From assembly GCA_024666565.1 (NCBI GenBank), contig CP088295.1, positions 1,674,001 through 1,738,000 of the forward strand: a stretch of DNA of 64,000 nt. The letters run 5' to 3'. Origin of the DNA: Svornostia abyssi. Its GTDB lineage: Bacteria; Actinomycetota; Thermoleophilia; Solirubrobacterales; Solirubrobacteraceae. Shown here one piece after another: positions 48,013-58,567 of this stretch (position 1 is the first letter of the stretch; each line of letters begins with the position of its first letter). The position numbers were made by a program, and so were the translations under genes. The notes below the pieces were generated by a model. That model had not been told where the DNA came from. It was given only the letters and a program-made list of their open reading frames with translations, and ran no database searches.

Positions 48013-49984
48013 GTGCCGTGCCTGGTCGCCGTCGTCGCGCTGCTCGTGCTGGCAGCCGACGGCGGCGGCATCCGGCTCGCCGCCTGGACACCGCTCGCCT
48101 TCGGGCTGCTCGCGCTCGTCGCGCTGACGGCGGTGCTCCTCCGCGACGGGCTGCGCGCCGTCCCGCGCCCGGTGCTGGCCGCGCTCGGCGGGCTGGCCGC
48201 GGTCTGCGGGTGGTCCTACCTCTCGATCCTGTGGGCCGCCGATCAGGGCGCGGCATGGGAGGGCGCGAACCGCACTCTGCTGTACCTGCTCATCGCCGCG
48301 CTGTTCGGGCTGTGGCGCCAGCGCCCGGAGACGGCGGCGGTGCTGCTCGCGACGTGGGCGACGGGCATGGTGCTCGTGGCGGTGCTCGTGGCGGTGCGGA
48401 TCCTCGGCGCTGATGCGCTGACGGAGTGGTTTGCCGGAGACCGGCTCGTCGAACCGGCCGGCTACGCGAACGCGCAGGCCGCGATCTGGCTGATGGCGCT
48501 CTGGCCGTGCGTCGCGCTGGCGGCCTCGTCGCGCATGCCGGTGGCGCTGCGCGTGGTGCTCGCGGGCGGCGCGGTGCTGCTCGTGGACCTCGCGCTGCTG
48601 AGCCTCAGCCGCGGTGCGGTGCTGTCGCTTCCGGTCGTGCTCATCCTGTTCGTGGCGCTTGCGCCCGGGCGCCTGCGCCATCTCGCGGTGCTCGCGGCCG
48701 TCGGCGCAGGCGTGGCGGTCAGCGCGACCGTGGTCCTCGACGCCGGCCCGGCGCTGCGCGTGGGGGGCGGGCGAGCGCGCAGCGGTCGACGACGCGCTGC
48801 GGGCGGCGCTGCTGGCGTCCCTCGCGGTCGCCATCGCGGTGGCGTGCGCGATCGCGCTGGGCCGCCGCGCGGTCCGCGACGCGTGGCTCGGGCCGGACAC
48901 GGCCGCCCGGGCACGGACACTCTGGGCGCGCGTGGCGGTGGCGGGGCTCGCGGTCGCCGCCGTGGGTGCGCTGCTCGTCGCCGGGAACCCGGTCACGCGT
49001 GCGAGCGACGCGTGGGAGTCGTTCCAGGGCAGCTACGAGGCGCGCGGCTCAGCCGAGAGCCGGCTCGGGGAACTCGGCTCGAACCGCTCGGACTTCTACC
49101 GCGTCGCGCTCGACACGTTCGCCGACGAGCCGTGGCTCGGCGTCGGCGCCGACAACTACCAGGCGGCCTACCTGCGCCGGGGCACGGCGCGTGAGACGCC
49201 GCGCTACGCGCACTCCTGGCCGCTGGGAACGCTCGCGCAGCTCGGCCTGCTCGGCGCGCTCCTCGTGGTCGCGTGGCTGGCGGCGGTCGCCTGGGCGGCG
49301 GCGCGCGCGCTGCGCGCGACGGACCCGTTGGGGGTCGCGGTCGCGGCCGGGGCGATCTTCGCGTTCGTGAGCTTCCTCGTGCACGGGGCCGGCGACTGGT
49401 TCTGGGAGTTCCCCGCCGTGGCGCTCCCGGCGTTCGCGCTGCTCGGGTTGACGCTCGCGCTCGTCCCCGCGCGCGCCGAAACCGCAGGCGGCGCCCGCGT
49501 CGGCGCGGTCGCCGCGGGTGCGATCGTCCTCCTCGCCACGGTGGCGGCCGCGTCGTACTGGGCGCCCTGGGAAGCCGAACGGGAGGTCGGGGCGGCAGGG
49601 CGGACCTGGCCTGAGGATCCGTTGCGCGCCTACGAACGGATCGACCGCGCGGCGGCGCTGAACCCACTCTCGGCCGGTCCGTACCTCACGGGCGGCACGA
49701 TCGCGGTGCGCCGGGGGACGCTCGGCGTCGCCGATCGGTACTTCGCCGCGGCGCTCGTGCGCAACCCGGACTCGGCGTACGCGACCCTCCAGCGCGGCGC
49801 GATCGCCTCGGCCCGCGGCGACGACGCACGCGCGATCGCGCTGCTGCGGCGCGCCGTCGTCCTCGACCAGCGCGACGAGATCGCGGCCGCCGCGCTGGAG
49901 GCCGCGCAGCGTGGGGAGACGGTCGACCTCGGACAGCTCGGCGCGGAGCTGCTCGCACGCCGGCGGGCGGTGGGCACCGGATAG
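48013..49984 (+). CDS. O-antigen ligase/polymerase-like membrane protein with C-terminal repeats, one frame break
   Basis: This polytopic protein of about 657 residues has a dozen or so hydrophobic helices. The Wzy/WaaL-type loop contains SRLGELGSNRSDFYRVALDTF and DEPWLGVGADNYQ, and HSWPLGTLAQLGLLG follows. The last ~130 residues are TPR-like (ALNPLSAGPYLTGG, AALVRNPDSAYATLQ). Such enzymes polymerise or attach lipid-linked glycans at the outer membrane face. The frame breaks in G6 48762-48767: five G restore LRVGAGERAAVDDAL. It lies between the lipoprotein and the sugar phosphate transferase gene. Confidence 0.8.
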
Positions 49985-50135
49985 TCAGAAAGCACGGCGT
50001 TCGCTGACCGTTTTCCAGCGCCTGCACGGGGCCGCCCGCCGCTCGCACGGGTCCTGGATACCCGGTACCGTGTGACGTCCCCATATCTGGTGAATCCCTA
50101 CATCGCGGCGCCGGCATCGATTCTCCGCCCCGCGC

Positions 50136-51650
50136 ATGGCCAGAACGTTGTCTGATACCGAACTGACCACCCGTGCAGCGGGCGCCGCGACGGCACTCCT
50201 GCGACGTTTCCCGCGAACCCCCTCGACGCCGGGGCGCTTCGTGGTCCTCCCGTCCGGGCGGATCAGCACGTTCGTCGAAGGGCGGGGCATCCAGGTCCTC
50301 CGGGTCACGCTCGACTGCGTCGCGCTCATCGCCGCGGCGGTGTTCGCGATGGCCTGGAGCGGGTTGACCCCGGGCATGGGCACGCTGCCGCTGCTGCTCT
50401 TCCCGCCCGCCGCGCTCGCCGCGCTCGCGGTGCGGCACACGTACGAGCGGCGCCTGCGGTCGCTCTTCCTCGACAGCGTCGGCCCCGTCGCCGGCGCGAT
50501 CTCGGTGGCGGCGATGGCCATGGTGGTCCTCGACACCCTGCGCGACGGTCCCCTCGAGCCCGGCGTCATGGTGCGCGCCTACGTGGTCGCGCTCGCGCTG
50601 GTGGGCCTCGGCCGCGCGTCGGTGTCGCTGCTCGAGCGCTGGGCGCGCACGAGCGGCCGGTCGGCGCGCCCCACGCTCATCGTCGGCGCGGGCGTCGTCG
50701 GCGCCCAGGTCGCGCGGCGGCTCGCCGAGGCGCCCGAGTACGGCCTGGTGCCGGTCGGCTTCCTCGACGCCGACCCGCCGGCCCAGGGCGAGGTCGGCGG
50801 CCGGCCCGCGCCGGTCCTCGGCAACCCCGACGACCTGGCGGCCGTCGTCGAGATCACGAAGGCCCGCAACCTGCTGCTCGCGTTCTCCAACGCGCCCGAC
50901 CAGGAGCTGCTCGCCACGATCCGGCGGGCCGAGGGCCTCGGGCTGGAGGTCTCGCTCGTCCCGCGCATGTTCGAGTCCATGAACGACCGCGTGCTCTACG
51001 ACCCGGTGGGCGGCCTGCCGCTACTGGGGCTGCGGCGCACCGATCCGCGGGGCTGGCAGTTCACCGTCAAGCACGTGCAGGATCGGATCCTCGCCGCCGT
51101 GCTCCTGTTCGCGCTGCTGCCCGCGCTGGTCGTCATCGCCGTCGCGGTGAAGCGCAGCTCGCCCGGGCCGGTGCTGTTCCGCCAGCGTCGCGTCGGCCGT
51201 GACGGGCGCAGCTTCGACCTGCTGAAGTTCCGCACGATGGTCGAGGACGGGGTGGCGCCGAAGGGGTTCGTCCCGTCCGTCGGCGAGGCGCCCGGCGGCG
51301 TCGAGGGCGCGGACCGGCGGACCGGCGTCGGGCGGCTCCTGCGTCGCACGTCGCTCGATGAGCTGCCGCAGCTCCTCAACGTGCTGCGGGGCGAGATGAG
51401 CCTTGTCGGCCCGCGGCCAGAGCGCCCTGAGTTCGTGGAGCTGTTCAGCGCCGACCTGCGCCGCTACGAGGACCGCCACCGTGTGAAGTCCGGCATGACC
51501 GGCTGGGCGCAGATCCACGGCCTGCGCGGCCAGACGTCGCTGGCCGACCGCGTCGAGCTGGACAACTTCTACATCGAGCACTGGTCGCTCGCGCTCGACT
51601 ACAAGATCCTCGCGCGCACGTTCTTCGCGGTCCTCCGGGCCGCCGAGTAG
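50136..51650 (+). CDS. Polyprenyl-phosphate sugar-1-phosphate transferase (WbaP/WcaJ type)
   Basis: The protein has 504 residues. Four N-terminal membrane helices, a CoA-binding-like Rossmann region (LIVGAGVVGAQVARRL) and a fifth helix precede the bacterial sugar transferase domain, with KFRTMVEDG, TSLDELPQLLNVLRGEMSLVGPRPE and SGMTGWAQIHGLRG. It transfers a sugar-1-phosphate from a nucleotide to undecaprenyl phosphate, the first membrane step of repeat-unit assembly. It is followed by a coupled glycosyltransferase and sugar-modifying genes. The 151 bases upstream are AT-richer and probably contain the promoter of this operon. Confidence 0.9.
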   Translation: MARTLSDTELTTRAAGAATALLRRFPRTPSTPGRFVVLPSGRISTFVEGRGIQVLRVTLDCVALIAAAVFAMAWSGLTPGMGTLPLLLFPPAALAALAVRHTYERRLRSLFLDSVGPVAGAISVAAMAMVVLDTLRDGPLEPGVMVRAYVVALALVGLGRASVSLLERWARTSGRSARPTLIVGAGVVGAQVARRLAEAPEYGLVPVGFLDADPPAQGEVGGRPAPVLGNPDDLAAVVEITKARNLLLAFSNAPDQELLATIRRAEGLGLEVSLVPRMFESMNDRVLYDPVGGLPLLGLRRTDPRGWQFTVKHVQDRILAAVLLFALLPALVVIAVAVKRSSPGPVLFRQRRVGRDGRSFDLLKFRTMVEDGVAPKGFVPSVGEAPGGVEGADRRTGVGRLLRRTSLDELPQLLNVLRGEMSLVGPRPERPEFVELFSADLRRYEDRHRVKSGMTGWAQIHGLRGQTSLADRVELDNFYIEHWSLALDYKILARTFFAVLRAAE

Positions 51651-51660
51651 CGTCCTGCGG

Positions 51661-52842
51661 GTGACGGACCCTCTCGTCGACGAGCTCCGGGCGCGCTACC
51701 CGCGGGTCGCGCTGACCCACGAATGGCTGTCCGTTCCCGGGGGCTCGGAGAAGGTCATCGAGGCGATCCTGCGACTCGTCCCGCACGCCGAGATCTTCTG
51801 CAGCGTGTACGACCCGGCGCCGTTCGGCACGGACATCACGGACCGGCCCGTGCACCCGAGCTTCATCCAGAGGATCCCGGGGGCGACGTCGCACTACCCC
51901 AAGCTGCTGCCGCTCATGGACACGGCGTTCCGGCGGTTCGACCTGTCGGGGTTCGACCTCATCGTGTCGTCGAACCACGCGTGCGCGAAGAACGTGAGGA
52001 CCCCGCCGGGCGTGCCGCACGTCTGTTACTGCCACACGCCCATGCGCTACGCGTGGGATCCGGAGTTCCTGCTGCAGGAGGACCTCGCCCCCGCGGCGCG
52101 GGCGATCGTCAAGCCGCTCACCGCCTACCTGCGGCGCGTCGACGCGCGGGGCTCGAAGCAGCCGACGCTCATCGCCGCGAACTCATCGTTCGTCGCCGGC
52201 CGCGTGCGCGACTGGTGGGGGCGCGAGGCCAGCGTGGTGCACCCGCCCGTGGACGCCGCGCGCTTCCTGGAGCGCGAGCGGCGGGTCGCCGACGACGCGC
52301 CGTACCTCGTCTTCGGCCGGCTCGTCCCGTACAAGCGCCCGGACACGGCGGTGCAGGCGTGCCGGAAGCTCGGCCGGCGGCTCGTGGTCGCCGGCGACGG
52401 CCGGTTCATGGAGCACGTGCGCGAGGCCGCGGGCGGCGACCCGAACATCGAGCTGCGCGGCCGGGTCTCCGACGAGGAGGCCGACGAGCTGCTTGCGACC
52501 TGCCGGGCGCTGCTGTTCCCCGGTGTCGAGGACTTCGGCATCGTGCCCGTCGAGGCGCAGGCCGCGGGTATGCCGGTCATCGCCTACGGCGAGGGCGGCG
52601 TGCGCGACTCGGTCCTCGACGGGGTCACGGGCGTGCTGTACGACGACCCGTCGGCGGCCGGGCTGGCCGCCGCGATCGAGCGCTTCGAAGGGCTGTCCCT
52701 CGACGATGCCGCGCTGCGCGCCCACGCGCAGGAGTTCGGCCCGGACGTGTTCCACGAGCGGTTCGGGGCCGCGTTGTTGCAGGGCTTCGACGCGCAGTCG
52801 ATGAACAGGGACGACGAGCTGATGAGGACAGGAGACCGATGA
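51661..52842 (+). CDS. Group 1 glycosyltransferase (GT4)
   Basis: The protein has 393 residues from a GTG start. GT-B fold features are ALTHEWLSVPGGSEKVIE at the N-terminus and the GT4 donor-binding E-x7-E in FPGVEDFGIVPVEAQAAGMPVIAYGEGG. PHVCYCHTPMRYAWDPE is the region seen in mannosyltransferases of this group. Its stop overlaps the epimerase ATG (ATGA). It probably adds a sugar to the lipid-linked glycan. Confidence 0.9.
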   Translation: MTDPLVDELRARYPRVALTHEWLSVPGGSEKVIEAILRLVPHAEIFCSVYDPAPFGTDITDRPVHPSFIQRIPGATSHYPKLLPLMDTAFRRFDLSGFDLIVSSNHACAKNVRTPPGVPHVCYCHTPMRYAWDPEFLLQEDLAPAARAIVKPLTAYLRRVDARGSKQPTLIAANSSFVAGRVRDWWGREASVVHPPVDAARFLERERRVADDAPYLVFGRLVPYKRPDTAVQACRKLGRRLVVAGDGRFMEHVREAAGGDPNIELRGRVSDEEADELLATCRALLFPGVEDFGIVPVEAQAAGMPVIAYGEGGVRDSVLDGVTGVLYDDPSAAGLAAAIERFEGLSLDDAALRAHAQEFGPDVFHERFGAALLQGFDAQSMNRDDELMRTGDR

Positions 52843-53816
52843 GTGAGACGGTGGTAGTGACGGGCGGCGCGGGATACATCGGCGCCCCGCTGTGCGAGGA
52901 GCTGCTGGCCAGCGGGCGCAAGGTGCGCGCACTCGACGTGCTGCTGCACGGCCAGGACGACATCGCGGCGGACCTGCAGGCCAAGGGCGTCGAGCTGGTC
53001 CAGGGCGACATCCGCGATCACGATGTCCGCCGCCGCGCCGTCCAGGGCGCCGACGCGGTCGTGCACCTCGCGGCGATCGTCGGTGACCCGGCGTGCGCTC
53101 GTGATCCGGAGCTCTCCAACGACGTGAACCTCGAAGGCACGCGCGGGATGATCGCCGACGCGGACGCCGCCGGCGTGTCGCGTTTCATCTTCGCCTCGAC
53201 GTGCTCGAACTACGGGCGCATGGCCGACCCGACCGAGCCGATCACCGAGGAGGGCGAGCTCGCTCCGGTGTCGCTCTACGCCGAGCAGAAGGTCGGGATG
53301 GAGCGGCTGCTGCTCGACGGCGACACCGGCGACCTGCAGCCCACGTGCCTGCGCTTCTCCACGATCTACGGCGTCGCGCCGCGGATGCGGTTCGACCTCA
53401 CGGTCAACGAGTTCACCCGCGACCTGTGGGCCGACCGCGAGCTCGAGGTCTTCGGCGAGCAGTTCTGGCGCCCGTACGTGCACGTGCGCGACGCGGGCCG
53501 CGCCGTGCGCACGGTCCTCGACACCGCGCCCGAGATCGTCACGCGCGAGGTCTTCAACGTCGGGCGCTCCGGCGAGAACTACCGCAAGGCGGATCTCGTG
53601 CAGGAGATCGACCGGCAGGTCGGCCGCGGGAAGGTCACGTTCGTGACGAAGAACGAGGACCCGCGCGACTACAAGGTCAGCTTCGACAAGATCAAGCGCG
53701 TGCTCGGCTTCGAGACGACGATGACGGTGCCGGACGGGATCGGCGAGGTCATCGCGGGGCTCGACGCGGGCGCGTTCGGGGACCCGTTCGATGGCAAGTA
53801 CCGGAACATTTCCTGA
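52839..53816 (+). CDS. NAD-dependent epimerase/dehydratase
   Basis: The protein has 325 residues in the extended SDR family. TGGAGYIGAPL binds the nucleotide, HLAAIVGDP follows, and the catalytic Y-A-E-Q-K is in SLYAEQKV with FASTCSNYG upstream. It likely makes a 4-keto or epimerised sugar nucleotide used by the aminotransferases that follow. It overlaps the preceding gene by 4 bases and the next by 26, so all are one operon. Confidence 0.9.
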   Translation: MSETVVVTGGAGYIGAPLCEELLASGRKVRALDVLLHGQDDIAADLQAKGVELVQGDIRDHDVRRRAVQGADAVVHLAAIVGDPACARDPELSNDVNLEGTRGMIADADAAGVSRFIFASTCSNYGRMADPTEPITEEGELAPVSLYAEQKVGMERLLLDGDTGDLQPTCLRFSTIYGVAPRMRFDLTVNEFTRDLWADRELEVFGEQFWRPYVHVRDAGRAVRTVLDTAPEIVTREVFNVGRSGENYRKADLVQEIDRQVGRGKVTFVTKNEDPRDYKVSFDKIKRVLGFETTMTVPDGIGEVIAGLDAGAFGDPFDGKYRNIS

Positions 53817-54945
53817 CATCCCCCTGTTCGACCTTCGGCTCGAACAGGAGGATCTCGACGCGGTCGCCGAGGTGCTGCGCTCCGGCTGGCTGACGATGGG
53901 CCCGCGCACGCAGGCCTTTGAGGCGGCGTTCGCCGAGCACCTGGGCTGCGCCCACGCGGTGGCGGTGAACTCGTGCACGGCGGCGCTGCACCTGGCGTAT
54001 CTCGCGGCGGGCGTGGGCCCGGGTGACGAGGTGATCGTGCCGGCGATGACGTTCGCGGCGACGGCGAGCGCGGTGCTCTACTGCGGCGGCACGCCGGTGT
54101 TCGCGGACATCCTCGGCGACCACGACTTCTCGATCGACCCGGACGCCGTGCGGGCGAAGATCACGCCACGGACGAAGGCCGTCGCGGCGGTGCACTTCGC
54201 CGGGTACGCCGCGCCGGTCGACACCCTGCGCGCGCTGTGCGACGAGCACGGCCTGGCGCTGGTCGAGGACGTCGCGCACGCGCCGAGCGCGGTGCTGGGC
54301 GGCAAGAAGCTCGGCACCTGGGGCGACGCGGGCTGCTTCAGCCTGTTCAGCAACAAGATCCTCTCCGTGGGCGAGGGCGGCCTGCTGTGCACCGACGACG
54401 ACCGGGTCGCTGACCTGGCGCGGTCGCTGCGCTCGCACGCGATGACGAGCGGCACGTGGGACCGCCACACCGGCCGCACGACGACGTACGACGTCGTCGG
54501 TCTCGGCTTCAACTACCGGATCGACGAGCCGCGCAGCGCGCTCGGCCTGTCACGACTGGGGCGCCTGGAGGCGGACATCGAGATCCGCCGCGGGCTGACC
54601 CGGCGCTACCGGTCGCTGCTGCGCGACATCCCCGGGCTGTCCTTCCCCTTCGGTGACGAGACCGTGGAGGACTCGTCCTGCTACGTCATGCCGATCACGG
54701 TCGACGAGCCCGAACGGCGCGACCCGCTGCGCATCGCGCTGCGCGAGAAGCACGGGGTGCAGACGAGCGTGTTCTATCCCGCGGTGCACGAGTTCACCGC
54801 CTACCGGGAGCGCCTCGGCCCGATCTCGCTGCCGCGCACCGAGCGGGTGGCGCGCACCGAGGTCACGATCCCGCTGTTCCCGCACCTGACCCACGAGCAG
54901 CAGGACCACGTCGTGGGCGCCCTCCGAGCGGAGCTGGCCGCATGA
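53791..54945 (+). CDS. DegT/DnrJ/EryC1 aminotransferase 1
   Basis: This PLP-dependent sugar aminotransferase has 384 residues. The PLP lysine lies in FSLFSNKILSVGEGG; VNSCTAALHLA, DEVIVPAMTF and HFAGYAAPVD are family landmarks. It aminates a keto sugar nucleotide, probably the product of the overlapping epimerase. A near-identical DNA stretch (WLTMGPRTQAFEAAFAE) recurs in the next gene, showing a tandem duplication. The start inside the epimerase gene is supported by the family N-terminus (IPLFDLRLEQEDLDAV). Confidence 0.9.
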   Translation: MASTGTFPDIPLFDLRLEQEDLDAVAEVLRSGWLTMGPRTQAFEAAFAEHLGCAHAVAVNSCTAALHLAYLAAGVGPGDEVIVPAMTFAATASAVLYCGGTPVFADILGDHDFSIDPDAVRAKITPRTKAVAAVHFAGYAAPVDTLRALCDEHGLALVEDVAHAPSAVLGGKKLGTWGDAGCFSLFSNKILSVGEGGLLCTDDDRVADLARSLRSHAMTSGTWDRHTGRTTTYDVVGLGFNYRIDEPRSALGLSRLGRLEADIEIRRGLTRRYRSLLRDIPGLSFPFGDETVEDSSCYVMPITVDEPERRDPLRIALREKHGVQTSVFYPAVHEFTAYRERLGPISLPRTERVARTEVTIPLFPHLTHEQQDHVVGALRAELAA

Positions 54946-56073
54946 CCACCCCGTTCTCCATCCCCCTGACCGACGTGAAGGTCCCCGAGGAGGACGTCCA
55001 GGCGGTCCTGGCGTGCCTCGAGGAGGGCTGGCTGACGATGGGCCCGCGCACGCAGGCCTTCGAGGCGGCGTTCGCGGAGTGGACTGGCGCCTCGCACGCG
55101 GTGGCGGTGGCGTCCGGCACCGCCGCGCTGCACCTCGCGCTGCTCGCCGCCGGCATCGGTCCCGGCGACGAGGTCATCGTCCCCGCGTTCACGTTCGTCG
55201 CCACGGCGGCGGCCGCGCGGTACTGCGGCGCCGAGGCGATCCTCGCCGACGTGCGCTCGCCGCTGGAGCCCACACTCGACGTGCTCGACGTCGCCTCGCG
55301 GATCTCCCCGCGGACGAAGGCGGTCGTGGCGGTGCACTTCGCCGGCTACGCGGCCGACATGGTCGCGCTGCGCGGCCTGTGCGGCGACCGTGGCCTGGTG
55401 CTCATCGAGGACGCCGCGCAGGCCGTGGGTGCGCGCTGCGCCGACGAGACGCCGGTCGGCCTGGCGGGCGACATCGGCTGCTTCTCGTTCTTCTCTCAAG
55501 AAGCAGCTCTGCGTGGGCGAGGGCGGCATGGTCACGACCGCGCACGAGGAGTACGCCGCGAAGGTCCGCTCCCTGCGCTCGCACGCGATGACGTCCGTGA
55601 CGTGGGACCGCCACCGCGGGCACGCCGAGAGCTACGACATCGTCGACGTCGGCTTCAACTACCGGATGGACGAGCCGCGCGCCGCGCTGGGCCTGTCCCG
55701 CCTGCCCCGGCTGGACGCCGACTTGGAGGCCCGCCGCGCGGGCGTCCGCACGTACCGGCAGCTGCTGGCGGACGTCCCGGGCGTGGAGCTGCCGTGGACA
55801 GACGAGGACGTCGAGCGCGCCACGCACTTCGCCTTCTGCATCCTGCTGCCCGACCGCGGCACCCGCGACGCCGTGCGCGACGCGCTGGCCGCGGACGGGA
55901 TTCAGACGACGTGGTACCCGTCGCTGACGTACTTCACCGAGTACGAGTCCCACGGCCGCCGGCCGGTGTCCGAGGAGACCGCGGACCGGCACGTGGCGCT
56001 GCCGCTGTCGGCATCGATGGTCCCCGGGGACATCGAGACGGTCGTCGAGCGGCTGCGGGTGGCGCTGGCTTAG
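54942..56073 (+). CDS. DegT/DnrJ/EryC1 aminotransferase 2, one frame break
   Basis: The protein has about 377 residues and is a tandem paralogue of aminotransferase 1, with an ATGA overlap to it. Landmarks are SGTAALHLALLAAG, DEVIVPAFTF and HFAGYAADMV. The PLP lysine region SFFSKKQLCVGEGG appears only after correcting an extra base at about 55494-55498. Two such genes beside one epimerase suggest a diamino sugar or two aminated branch sugars. The gene converges with the secreted protein gene at 56070. Confidence 0.85.
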
Positions 56074-56507
56074 CCCCGCTTCGCGGTGAACTTCAGCTCG
56101 TAGGTGTCACACGTCGACCCGGCGACGATCGACTCCTGGCGAATGACGCCCTTCGCCGTGGTCGCGGACGTGAAGCTGCCCTTCAGCGTGGTGTAGACGG
56201 TGACCCCGTCCGCGCTCTCCTTCTTGCGACCGGAGAACCTCCCGCCCTTGACGGTCCACGTCAGGCCGGGGCCGACGGTCACGGTGCGTGAGGTGTCCTC
56301 GCCCGCGCACTGTTCGAGGACGTTCGCGACGACGTTCGTGATCTTCGTGCCGCCCTTCGCGACCGTGAACTTCAGGTCGTAGCCGCGCTGGATCTGGCCC
56401 TTGGGCGCCTTGAACGTGCCGGCCTTCGGCGTTGCGGCGATGGCGACGGCAGTCGTGGCGGCGAGGGTCGCGACGGCGACGATCGCGGCGAGGCGGAGGC
56501 GGGACAT
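56070..56507 (-). CDS. Secreted protein of unknown function
   Basis: The protein has 145 residues with a signal peptide (LAAIVAVATLAATTAVAIAA). The mature part has two cysteines (LEQCAGE and GSTCDTY) and beta-like strands (FKAPKGQIQRGYDLKFTVAKGG). No family is recognised. It ends four bases inside the aminotransferase 2 stop region. The TetR-like or wall-bound alternatives have no support. Confidence 0.65.
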   Translation of the reverse strand: MSRLRLAAIVAVATLAATTAVAIAATPKAGTFKAPKGQIQRGYDLKFTVAKGGTKITNVVANVLEQCAGEDTSRTVTVGPGLTWTVKGGRFSGRKKESADGVTVYTTLKGSFTSATTAKGVIRQESIVAGSTCDTYELKFTAKRG

Positions 56508-56584
56508 GGGAATCCTTTCGACGGGGCTCGAGCGTGGGACACCGGGCGCTCGAGGCAGCGATCACCCTCCGTGGACGCGGGAAC

Positions 56585-57350
56585 CTACCGCACTGCGCGC
56601 GCGATCACGTACCGGCTGCGGGCCGCGAACGCCTCGTTGTCCTCGTTCTCGGCGTGCAGGACCTCCAGCGACCGGCGCCGCAGGTCGGCCCAGACGTCGT
56701 CGGCCAGCTCGCGATGCGCGTAGCGCCACACCGGGTGGTGCTCGACCTGCTCGGCAAACCACGCTTCCGGCGAGACGGCGGTGAACGGGAGCGCCTCCTC
56801 GACGAGCACGATGTCCCGCGCACCGGCCTCGCGCAGCACCTCCTCCACCCAGGCGGGGTCCTGCCAGCGCGGGGCGTCGTCGCCGGGCTCGCCGCTGAGG
56901 GCCGTGCGCAGCAGGCGCGCGGCGCTGTCCACCGCGCCACCGGGGATCCACGATGTGAGCGCCACGGTCCCACCGGGCCGGGTGGCGCGCAGCATCTCGG
57001 CGATGGCGATGGACGGGTCGGGGGCGAAGATGACGCCGAACACGCTCACGGAGATGTCGAAGGCTTCGCGTGGCACCGGGAGCGCGCCTGCGTCTCCGCC
57101 CAGGAACTCGGCCTCGAGCCCTTCGCTCTCGCAACGAGCTCGGCAGATCTGCAGGAGGCCGATGGCGGGGTCGACCCCCGTGGCCACCAGGCCGCGCCGG
57201 GCGGCGGCCAGGGTGGCGTTGCCCGTCCCGCAGGCCACGTCGAGCAGGCGCTGCCCGGGCTCGGCGCCTACGACATCAAGCACCCGCTCGCTCGCGGGGG
57301 GCGAGCGCGGCAGCGGTCAGGGCGTAGTCGCCGTCGCTCCAGTCGAACAT
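56585..57350 (-). CDS. Class I SAM-dependent methyltransferase, one frame break
   Basis: The protein has about 255 residues. SAM motif I is LLDVACGTGNATLAAA, followed by VDPAIGLLQICRARC, LPVPREAFDISVSVFGVIFAPD and RATRPGGTVALTSW. The N-terminus (MFDWSDGDYALTAAALAP) comes from another frame; the break is in the G6 run at 57296-57301, and one base less joins it to ASERVLDVVGAEPGQ. It is a UbiE-type methyltransferase of unknown substrate. Confidence 0.8.
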
Positions 57351-57387
57351 CGACCCGTGATCCTCGCAGGACGCGCGCGGGCGCGTC

Positions 57388-58527
57388 CTACCCGCGCCGC
57401 CGCGACGCGTGGGCCCGCGCCTGCTCGAACAGCCCCTCGAGCAGCTCGGCCACCACCGGGGCCGCGTACGTCTGCTCCGCCAGGACCCGCCCCGTCTCGC
57501 CCTGGCTGACGATGAGCGCCGGGTCGTCGAGGTAGCGCTGCAGCAGCGTGGCGAGCGCCGCCGGGTCGTTCTCCGGTGACGCGATCCCGCCCACCTCCGG
57601 CGAGATCATGTCCGCCACGCCCTCCGGGCCGGTTGCCAGCGCGGGGCGGCGGGCGAGCATGGCGAGGATCGTCGCGCGGGGCTGACCCTCGGTCGGGCTG
57701 GGGCAGAAGACGGACACGTCGAAGGCGGAGAGCACGTCGCCGACGTCCCCGCCCGGGGTCGGCACGACATGCAGCCGGTCGCCGAGCGGTGCGCCGAGCT
57801 CACGCAGCGACCCTTCGGTCTCCCCGTCGCCCGCAAGGACGAGGTGGACGTGCTCGTTGCGCAGCAGTTTCACCGCGTCGACGACGACGTCGTTGCGCTT
57901 CTTGGGGTGGAAGCGGCTGATGCAGCCGACGACGAACGCCTCGGACGGGATCCCCAGCTTCTCGCGCACCCGGGCGCGACCCTCGGGGCTGTAGTCGATC
58001 TCGTCGGTCCGCAGGACATTCGGGACGGTCACGACCTTCCAGGCCGGGATCCCGACATCGACGACGTTGTCGCGCGTGCCCTTCGAGATGGCCAGGACGA
58101 GGTCGGCGCGCCGGCCGGCCGCGAGGTAGGCCTGGCGCGGCGCGCCCGTGCGCAAGGGGAACGGGATCGGCCCCCACTCGCACCACACCAGCGACGGTCG
58201 CAGCCGCTTGGGCAGCATCGACGCCAGCAGCTGCTCCTTCTTGTAGTGGACGAGCAGCACGTCGTACGGGGCCTCGGCCTCGAGCGTGCGGCGCAGGTCG
58301 CGGAGCAGCGCCGGCCAGGACATCGCCAGCTCGCGCCAGCTGCGGGTGGAGAGCTTCGGCCCGATCTCGACGGAGCGGACCGGGACCCGGCGGTCCCGCG
58401 CGATCTCCGGCTGGTCGGTGAGCATGACCGGCTCGTGGCCGCGGTCGACGAGGGCGTCAAGCATCTCCACGGCGGCGAACTCGGCGCCGCCGCGCGAGTG
58501 GGTGGTCATGACCGAGACGATCTTCAT
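57388..58527 (-). CDS. Group 1 glycosyltransferase (GT4)
   Basis: The protein has about 379 residues and starts at MKIVSVMTTHSRGGAEF. HYKKEQLLASMLP and LAISKGTRDNVV are GT-B features, and the donor loop is FCPSPTEGQPRATILAMLA followed by GPEGVADMI. An alternative ATG lies 12 bases upstream. It is the last gene of the minus-strand run of glycosyltransferases from 61568, but is separated from the next by about 40 bases. Confidence 0.88.
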   Translation of the reverse strand: MKIVSVMTTHSRGGAEFAAVEMLDALVDRGHEPVMLTDQPEIARDRRVPVRSVEIGPKLSTRSWRELAMSWPALLRDLRRTLEAEAPYDVLLVHYKKEQLLASMLPKRLRPSLVWCEWGPIPFPLRTGAPRQAYLAAGRRADLVLAISKGTRDNVVDVGIPAWKVVTVPNVLRTDEIDYSPEGRARVREKLGIPSEAFVVGCISRFHPKKRNDVVVDAVKLLRNEHVHLVLAGDGETEGSLRELGAPLGDRLHVVPTPGGDVGDVLSAFDVSVFCPSPTEGQPRATILAMLARRPALATGPEGVADMISPEVGGIASPENDPAALATLLQRYLDDPALIVSQGETGRVLAEQTYAAPVVAELLEGLFEQARAHASRRRG

Positions 58528-58567
58528 ATGCGCAGGCAAGTCTGACGAAACATGGGACGGCCTGCGG

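Noticed and set aside
44682..48071. 1129-codon minus-strand frame
   Set aside because: It is antisense to the propeller and lipoprotein genes, arginine-rich, and has no motif.
57388..58545. Plus-strand ORFs opposite the glycosyltransferases
   Set aside because: They are aspartate/arginine-rich antisense frames with no start signals or motifs.
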